Assembly: GCA_003500165.1 (NCBI GenBank) | Contig: DNSZ01000244.1 | Span: 1 to 11,277, forward strand | Length of the DNA: 11,277 bases | DNA from: Paracoccaceae bacterium | GTDB lineage: Bacteria; Pseudomonadota; Alphaproteobacteria; Rhodobacterales; Rhodobacteraceae | Reading direction: 5' to 3' | In this document: in pieces, positions 7,374 to 11,277 of the stretch | Position numbering within the stretch: position 1 is the first letter of the stretch | How the letters are laid out: every line of letters starts with the position of its first letter | Notes under the pieces: generated by a model | What the model saw: the letters and a program-made list of their open reading frames with translations, nothing else | Told to the model about the DNA's origin: nothing | Databases searched by the model: none | Translations under genes and position numbers: made by a program

Positions 7374-8609
7374 TCACGGCGCGGTCGCGGCCAGCATGAT
7401 TGCCAGCACCTCATTCGGCGCGTCCCAGGCCGCCATGTGGCCTGCTCCGGGCAGATGATGGACCGCAATCTGCGGCGACACGTCGACCATGTCGCGCCAG
7501 TCGAGGATGCGATCGCGATGCGGGGCAAGGATGCGGACGGGCAGGCTTTCGGCAAGTCCTGCCAGCTGCCGCCGGATCGACACCGCCTGCCCCGCGCCGC
7601 CCAGCAGGGCCTCGGCCAGCGCGCGCAGGCGGCCGCGCGCCAGGTCATCGGCGACGCGTTGCAGCGCCGCGGGCGACAGCGCCAGCGGCGTCGCCGTCAT
7701 CCGGTCGAGCAGATGCGCCACCTCGCCCGGGGCACGCGCCGCGGCGAAACCGGCGATCACCTCGCGGTCGATCGCAAGCCCTAGGCCCGCGGGCGCGATC
7801 AGCGTCAGGCTGCGGGCGTCGCCGGCATCGGCAAGGGCGATGGCCGGGATCGCGCCCATCGAATGGGCGACGATATGGGCGGGGCCCGGCAGGACATCGC
7901 GGACCAGCGGCGACAGGCCGGTGGCCAGTGCGGCAGGCGTGGGTGCCTCGGCCCGGGTGGCGCCATGGCCTGGCAAATCCACCGCCAGAACCCGGCGGCC
8001 GGCGCGAACGAGCCCCGCGGAAAGCCCCGCCCAGATGCTGTGATCGGCGCCGAACCCGTGCAACAGGACAATCGGCGCGCCGTCTTCGGGACCGGTCACC
8101 GCATGGGCCAGGTCCCGGGCAAGGCCCGTGCTGGCTGCCGGTCCGGCCCCGGCAAGCGCCGCCTCGACATCGGCGCGTTCGATGCGGCCCCGGCGCCCGG
8201 TGCCTGACAGCGCGGCGATATCGAGCCCCGCTTGCCGCGCCAGCCGGCGCGCCACCGGGGTGGCGCGCACGCCCGTTGCCGTGCTTTGGCGGGCGGCCGG
8301 TGCCGCCGCCGGCGGCGCAGGGGTTGCTTCGGTCGTGGGTTCCGGCGCGGGTTGGGTCGTCGCCGCGCCCTCGGCACCGGCCAGCCGGGCCAGCGGCGCG
8401 CCCACGCGGACCATGTCGCCAACGGCCGCCAGGATCTCCCCCAGGGTGCCGTCGCGCAGCGCCGGAACCTCGACCACGGTCTTGTCGGTCTCGACCTCCA
8501 GCAGCGTGTCGCCGCGGCGGAATTGCGCACCGGGGGCGACCATCCAGCCGGTGACGCGGCCTTCCTCCATCGTCTCGCCCAGCCGGGGCAGGGTCAGCAG
8601 GTCGCTCAT
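7374..8609 (-). CDS. acoC: AcoC-type E2: lipoyl domain, E3-binding domain and alpha/beta hydrolase
   Basis: E2 component of an acetoin-dehydrogenase-type complex, 411 aa. Residues 1-77 form a lipoyl domain with the lipoylated Lys43 in EVETDKTVVEVP. A Pro/Ala/Thr-rich hinge (80-112) leads to a peripheral subunit-binding domain (about 113-152, RATPVARRLARQAG and GRRGRI). Residues 175-411 are an alpha/beta-hydrolase fold with oxyanion HGFG (184-187), nucleophile Ser250 in AHSMGA, a probable Asp366, and His391 in GAGHMAAWDAP. The usual 2-oxoacid dehydrogenase acyltransferase domain with HxxxDG is absent; the hydrolase replaces it, as known for AcoC of Pseudomonas and Cupriavidus. It would accept the acyl group from E1 and pass it to CoA. 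The start at 8609 overlaps the acoB stop (ATGA). The open frame extends further upstream but only inside acoB. The acyl substrate is inferred from family. Confidence 0.93.
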   Translation of the reverse strand: MSDLLTLPRLGETMEEGRVTGWMVAPGAQFRRGDTLLEVETDKTVVEVPALRDGTLGEILAAVGDMVRVGAPLARLAGAEGAATTQPAPEPTTEATPAPPAAAPAARQSTATGVRATPVARRLARQAGLDIAALSGTGRRGRIERADVEAALAGAGPAASTGLARDLAHAVTGPEDGAPIVLLHGFGADHSIWAGLSAGLVRAGRRVLAVDLPGHGATRAEAPTPAALATGLSPLVRDVLPGPAHIVAHSMGAIPAIALADAGDARSLTLIAPAGLGLAIDREVIAGFAAARAPGEVAHLLDRMTATPLALSPAALQRVADDLARGRLRALAEALLGGAGQAVSIRRQLAGLAESLPVRILAPHRDRILDWRDMVDVSPQIAVHHLPGAGHMAAWDAPNEVLAIMLAATAP

Positions 8610-9580
8610 GCCATCAGCCGCCGGGCGGCGTCGACGATCAGCTCGGGCGTCGGCACCGATGCGGCCTCGAGCCCCGGAGAGACCGAAATCGGGACATCCT
8701 CGCCCGCCACCCGCAAGACCGGGTTTTCCAGAAAGTCGAAGCATTCCTCGGAAATCCGGGCGGCCAGTTCGGCCGCCACCCCGGCGGTCAACGGCCCCTC
8801 GGAGACGACCATGGCGCGACCCGCGGCCTCGACCGCGCCGCGCACCGTCTCGAAGTCGAGCGGGTTGAGCGTGCGCAGATCGATCACCGCGGCCGCGATG
8901 CCCTCGGCATCCAGGCGTTCGGCCGCCGCCAGTGCATGGTGCAACTGGCGCGAATAGCTGACGATCGCCAGATCGCCGCCTGGCCGGCGGAGCGCCGCCC
9001 GGCCCCAATCGGGCACCGGCGCGGCCAGATCGACCGCTTCGCTGAGCGCGTAAAGCGCCTTGTGTTCGATGAACACGACCGGGTCGGGCTGGCGCAGCGC
9101 CTGGCGCAACAGGTGATAGGCATCGGCCACGGTGGCGGGCATCGCCAGCCGCAGGCCCGGCGTGTGCATCACATAGGCCTCCAGGCTCTGGCTGTGCTGG
9201 GCGCCCGCCGACCGCCCCGTCCCGCCCTGGGTGCGCAGCACCATCGGCACGCCGATCTGGCCGCCGAACATGTAGCGGATCTTGGCCGCCTGATTGGCCA
9301 GCTGATCCATCGTCATGCCGATGAAATCGACATACATCAGCTCGACCACCGGGCGCATGCCGGCCATCGCCGCACCGACACCGGTGCCCACAATGGCGGC
9401 CTCCGAAATCGGCGTATCGATCAGCCGGTCGGGCCCGAATTGTTCGATCAGCCCCTTGGTGACGCCATAGGCGCCGCCATAGCGGCCGACCTCCTCGCCG
9501 ATCACGAAGACATCGGGGTCCTCCTCCATGGCATCGGCCAGCGCCCGCCGCAGCGCCTCGCGATAGGTCAGGGTCTCCAT
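8606..9580 (-). CDS. acoB: Acetoin dehydrogenase-type E1 beta subunit (thiamine pyrophosphate-dependent)
   Basis: Beta subunit of a heterotetrameric ThDP-dependent E1, 324 aa, standard length. It shows the family start METLTYREALRRAL, the GEEVGRYGGAYGVTKG block that shapes the cofactor site (Glu near 29), PISEAAIVGTGVGAA, then RYMFGG, AQHSQSLEAY (cofactor-side His) and EHKALY. The C-terminal ThDP-enzyme domain has DLRTLNPLD and VVSEG. These blocks are shared by acetoin and pyruvate dehydrogenases; the acetoin assignment rests mostly on the hydrolase-type E2 encoded directly downstream. The start at 9580 lies 4 nt after the acoA stop with AAGGGA upstream inside acoA; the longer open frame to 9706 overlaps acoA and is rejected. 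It forms the E1 with the acoA product. Confidence 0.93.
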   Translation of the reverse strand: METLTYREALRRALADAMEEDPDVFVIGEEVGRYGGAYGVTKGLIEQFGPDRLIDTPISEAAIVGTGVGAAMAGMRPVVELMYVDFIGMTMDQLANQAAKIRYMFGGQIGVPMVLRTQGGTGRSAGAQHSQSLEAYVMHTPGLRLAMPATVADAYHLLRQALRQPDPVVFIEHKALYALSEAVDLAAPVPDWGRAALRRPGGDLAIVSYSRQLHHALAAAERLDAEGIAAAVIDLRTLNPLDFETVRGAVEAAGRAMVVSEGPLTAGVAAELAARISEECFDFLENPVLRVAGEDVPISVSPGLEAASVPTPELIVDAARRLMA

Positions 9581-9584
9581 CCGG

Positions 9585-10616
9585 TCAGTCCCTTGCCAGG
9601 ACGCGGTCGATGCGGCGGGCCAGCGGCTCGGGCTCGGGCGCGTCGGGCGCGAACACGTCGCGGAACATCGCCTGCAGCGGCGGTTCTTCCGCGGCGATGG
9701 CGGCATCGATGCTGGCTTCCATCTCGGTCGCGATGGCCTGGTCGATTTCGTCGAGACGGGCCTCGGCCATGCCCGCCGCGATCAGCGCGTCGCGGGCAAA
9801 GGCGACCGGATCGCGGCTGCGCCCGGCGGCCTCTTCCTTGGGGCTGCGATAGGGGCTCTTGTCCTTTCGGGCATGGCCGAAGAAGCGATAGCACTCGACC
9901 GCCAGAAAGCCCGGCCGGCCGGCCCGCGCGCCATCGAGGATGCGCGCCGCCGCGGCCTGCACCTCGCGCACGTCGCGGCCATCGACGGTCTCGGCCGCCA
10001 GCCCGAAGGCGGCCGCGCGGTCATGCAGCGCGGTGACCCGCGTCGCCTGGTCGATCCGCGTGCCCATGCCCCACTGGTTGTTGATGCAGACAAAGACCGC
10101 GGGCAGGTCCCACAGCGCGGCCATGTTCATGCTTTCGTAAAGGATGCCCTGCCCCATCGCCCCGTCGCCGAAGAACGCCACCGACAGCTGGCCGGTGCCA
10201 CGCCGCCTTGCCGCCAGGGCGGCGCCGACCACCGCGGGGATGCCGCCGCCGACGATGGCATTGGCCCCCAGATGCCCCAGCGACATGTCGGCGATGTGCA
10301 TCGAGCCGCCCTTGCCATGGCAATAGCCCGTCGCCTTGCCCGCGATCTCGGCCATCATCCGGTTCGGGTCGGCGCCGCGGGCAAGAAAGATGCCATGGCC
10401 GCGGTGATGGGTGGTGAAGGTGTCGCCGTCCCGCATCGCCGAACAGACGCCGACCGCCGCCGATTCCTCGCCGATCGACAGATGCAGCATCGAGCCCGCG
10501 CTCTCGCCACGCACGAACAGCTCGCCGACCCGTTCCTCGAAGCTGCGGATGCGCCGCATCTGACGGTAATGCGCCTCGAGCCCGGTATTCGAAGGCGCTG
10601 GCCCGGTCTTTGTCAT
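9585..10616 (-). CDS. acoA: Acetoin dehydrogenase-type E1 alpha subunit (thiamine pyrophosphate-dependent)
   Basis: Alpha subunit of the ThDP-dependent E1, 343 aa. The N-terminal part has YRQMRRIRSFEERV, LSIGEES and THHRGHG (69-75), then CHGKGGSMH. The ThDP/Mg motif runs from GDGAMGQG (150-157) to INN (178-180), the expected spacing. Late in the protein is FFGHARKDKSPYR, the loop equivalent to the phosphorylation loop of pyruvate dehydrogenase. Known members decarboxylate pyruvate or cleave acetoin to acetaldehyde and an acetyl group for E2; the hydrolase-type E2 two genes downstream favours acetoin or a similar alpha-hydroxyketone. I chose ATG 10616 because the conserved region begins about 15 residues later; its ribosome site is weak (GGGGCGG). 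An in-frame ATG at 10673 would add 19 unconserved residues. It is the first gene of the leftward operon. No AcoR, AcoX or AcoL is adjacent. Confidence 0.92.
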   Translation of the reverse strand: MTKTGPAPSNTGLEAHYRQMRRIRSFEERVGELFVRGESAGSMLHLSIGEESAAVGVCSAMRDGDTFTTHHRGHGIFLARGADPNRMMAEIAGKATGYCHGKGGSMHIADMSLGHLGANAIVGGGIPAVVGAALAARRRGTGQLSVAFFGDGAMGQGILYESMNMAALWDLPAVFVCINNQWGMGTRIDQATRVTALHDRAAAFGLAAETVDGRDVREVQAAAARILDGARAGRPGFLAVECYRFFGHARKDKSPYRSPKEEAAGRSRDPVAFARDALIAAGMAEARLDEIDQAIATEMEASIDAAIAAEEPPLQAMFRDVFAPDAPEPEPLARRIDRVLARD

Positions 10617-10800
10617 CGCCGCCCCATGTCGCGATTCGCTGTGCCGGCCAACAGCGTGACCCGGCGGCGGCATCTTTCAGGCGCGACGCGGCCGGGTCAA
10701 GGCGATGGCGTCGGCGGGGCGCCGGGCCGGTGCGAATGCCCGGCTTGCTCCGGCAATCGCCCGGCCTACCTAGGACGTGTGTTGAATACAGGAGAACCCG
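10617..10800. promoter_or_regulatory. Divergent intergenic region with GCCCGGC repeats
   Basis: This 184-bp region must hold the promoters for acoA (leftward) and the TPR gene (rightward). GCCGGGC at 10721-10727 pairs with GCCCGGC at 10738-10744 across a 10-nt loop, and a second direct copy of GCCCGGC lies at 10759-10765, 21 bp (two helical turns) after the first. This could be an operator or only GC-rich coincidence. A weak TTGCTC (10745-10750)/TACCTA (10767-10772) pair is the best sigma-70-like candidate for the TPR gene; I found none convincing for acoA. Confidence 0.3.
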
Positions 10801-11229
10801 ATGCTGCGCCCTGCCCTGTTCGCCCTTGTCCTCGCCCCCTCGGCCGCGTTTGCCGTCGGCAGCGGATCCGAAGAGCCGCCGAAGCCGACACCGACCACCA
10901 CCGAATGCCCCGCCGGCCAGGTCTGGGACACGGAAACCAGGGCCTGCGTCGCGTCTTCCTCGTCGCTGATCGACGACGACATCCGCTATGAGGCGGTGCG
11001 CGAACTGGCCTATGCCGGGCGCCATGAGGCGGCCTATCGCGTGCTCGCGACGATGACCGATCAGACCGAAAGCCGGGTGCAGACCTATCACGGCTTTCTC
11101 GACCGGGTGACGGGCGATCACGAGGCCGCGCTTGCCCACTATGCCGCCGCGCTGGCCGCCGATCCCGGCAACAATCTCGCCCGATCCTATCTGGGTCAGG
11201 CCCATGTGGCGGCCAGCGCGGCGGCATAG
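10801..11229 (+). CDS. Exported TPR-containing protein of unknown function (C-terminus unreliable)
   Basis: Small exported protein, 142 aa as read. Residues 1-18 are a signal peptide (MLRPALFALVLAPSAAFA) with a cleavable AFA end. A Pro/Thr-rich linker follows, then a short segment with two cysteines (Cys36 and Cys49, CPAGQVWDTETRAC) that could form a disulfide in the periplasm. Residues 60-135 are helical with one clear TPR-like unit: YHGFLDRVTGDHEAALAHY and AALAADPGNNLARSYLGQA. AGGAGA sits 5 nt before the ATG at 10801. The last five residues and the stop come from the inverted repeat 11208-11277, which is an exact reverse copy of this gene's own bases 11091-11160, so the true protein very likely continues beyond residue 136 in another way. 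I do not recognise a specific function; TPR proteins usually mediate protein contacts. It is divergent from acoA and probably unrelated to the catabolic genes. Confidence 0.75.
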   Translation: MLRPALFALVLAPSAAFAVGSGSEEPPKPTPTTTECPAGQVWDTETRACVASSSSLIDDDIRYEAVRELAYAGRHEAAYRVLATMTDQTESRVQTYHGFLDRVTGDHEAALAHYAAALAADPGNNLARSYLGQAHVAASAAA

Positions 11230-11277
11230 TGGGCAAGCGCGGCCTCGTGATCGCCCGTCACCCGGTCGAGAAAGCCG
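11091..11277. repeat. Perfect 70-bp inverted repeat reaching the window end
   Basis: Bases 11091-11160 and 11208-11277 are exact reverse complements, separated by 47 bp. The left arm is in-frame TPR coding sequence; the right arm runs to the last base, so its full length is unknown. Perfect identity, location at the contig edge, and the junction inside a gene favour a fold-back artefact of assembly or amplification over a real cruciform. Confidence 0.95.

Noticed and set aside
5762..7399. Open frame of 545 codons on the plus strand
   Set aside because: It is antisense to the FGGY kinase, whose motifs are complete from end to end; the composition is Arg/Gln/His-rich and shows no family signature.
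8606..10616. Pyruvate dehydrogenase E1 alpha/beta instead of an acetoin-type enzyme
   Set aside because: The E1 motifs alone do not decide, but the E1 beta has no N-terminal lipoyl domain as often seen in alphaproteobacterial PdhB, and the E2 encoded next has a hydrolase domain in place of the acyltransferase.
10617..10700. Sigma-54 promoter before acoA, expected from other aco operons
   Set aside because: The nearest match (TTGGCCGGCACAGCG on the minus strand) has GG and GC 10 rather than 12 positions apart, and no acoR is present.
10021..11205. Minus-strand open frame of 394 codons linking acoA to the right edge
   Set aside because: It is out of frame with acoA and antisense to the TPR gene, which has a signal peptide and a good ribosome site.
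1..11277. tRNA, rRNA, CRISPR array, insertion sequence or prophage
   Set aside because: I saw no tRNA-like cloverleaf, no regular direct-repeat array and no transposase or integrase motif; apart from the edge repeat and short gaps the window is filled by metabolic genes.

Overview
The window looks like one contig from a high-GC alphaproteobacterium, most likely of the Rhodobacterales/Paracoccaceae type. That placement is an inference from G/C-rich third codon positions, tightly packed overlapping operons, an RbsA-type sugar ABC system and a lipoyl-hydrolase AcoC; no rRNA or marker gene is present to confirm it. Both ends are cut. The left edge lies inside an ABC ATPase gene. The right edge ends in a perfect 70-bp inverted copy of sequence about 120 bp further in, which looks like a fold-back assembly or amplification artefact.

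Layout. Bases 1-4561 (+ strand) hold a tight operon: the C-terminal 307 residues of a CUT2/RbsA-type sugar ABC ATPase, two different RbsC-like permeases, then separate DhaK and DhaL subunits of a dihydroxyacetone-kinase-family enzyme. The junctions are ATGA overlaps or gaps of at most 15 nt. Bases 4562-4697 separate convergent operons and carry two adjacent AT-rich palindromes, probably a bidirectional terminator. Bases 4698-10616 (- strand, read right to left) encode acoA-acoB-acoC, the E1 alpha, E1 beta and E2 subunits of an acetoin-dehydrogenase-type complex. After an 88-nt gap come an FGGY pentulose-type kinase (GTG start) and an aldo/keto reductase. Bases 10617-10800 form a divergent intergenic region. 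From 10801 (+) there is a small exported TPR protein whose last codons lie in the suspicious inverted repeat.

How the genes may work together. The left operon probably imports a small sugar or polyol through a two-permease ABC importer and phosphorylates a ketose with DhaKL. The DhaK active-site histidines and aspartate are kept, but two substrate-pocket motifs differ from classical dihydroxyacetone kinases, so a ketotetrose (erythrulose-like) or another short ketose is a fair guess. The facing operon supplies a second sugar kinase, an NAD(P)H oxidoreductase and a ThDP/lipoyl complex that could cleave an alpha-hydroxyketone to an acyl-CoA. Together this could be a short-chain polyol/ketose catabolic locus whose substrate I cannot name. 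The sugar-binding protein, a regulator, the E3 (AcoL), AcoX and AcoR are not in the window.
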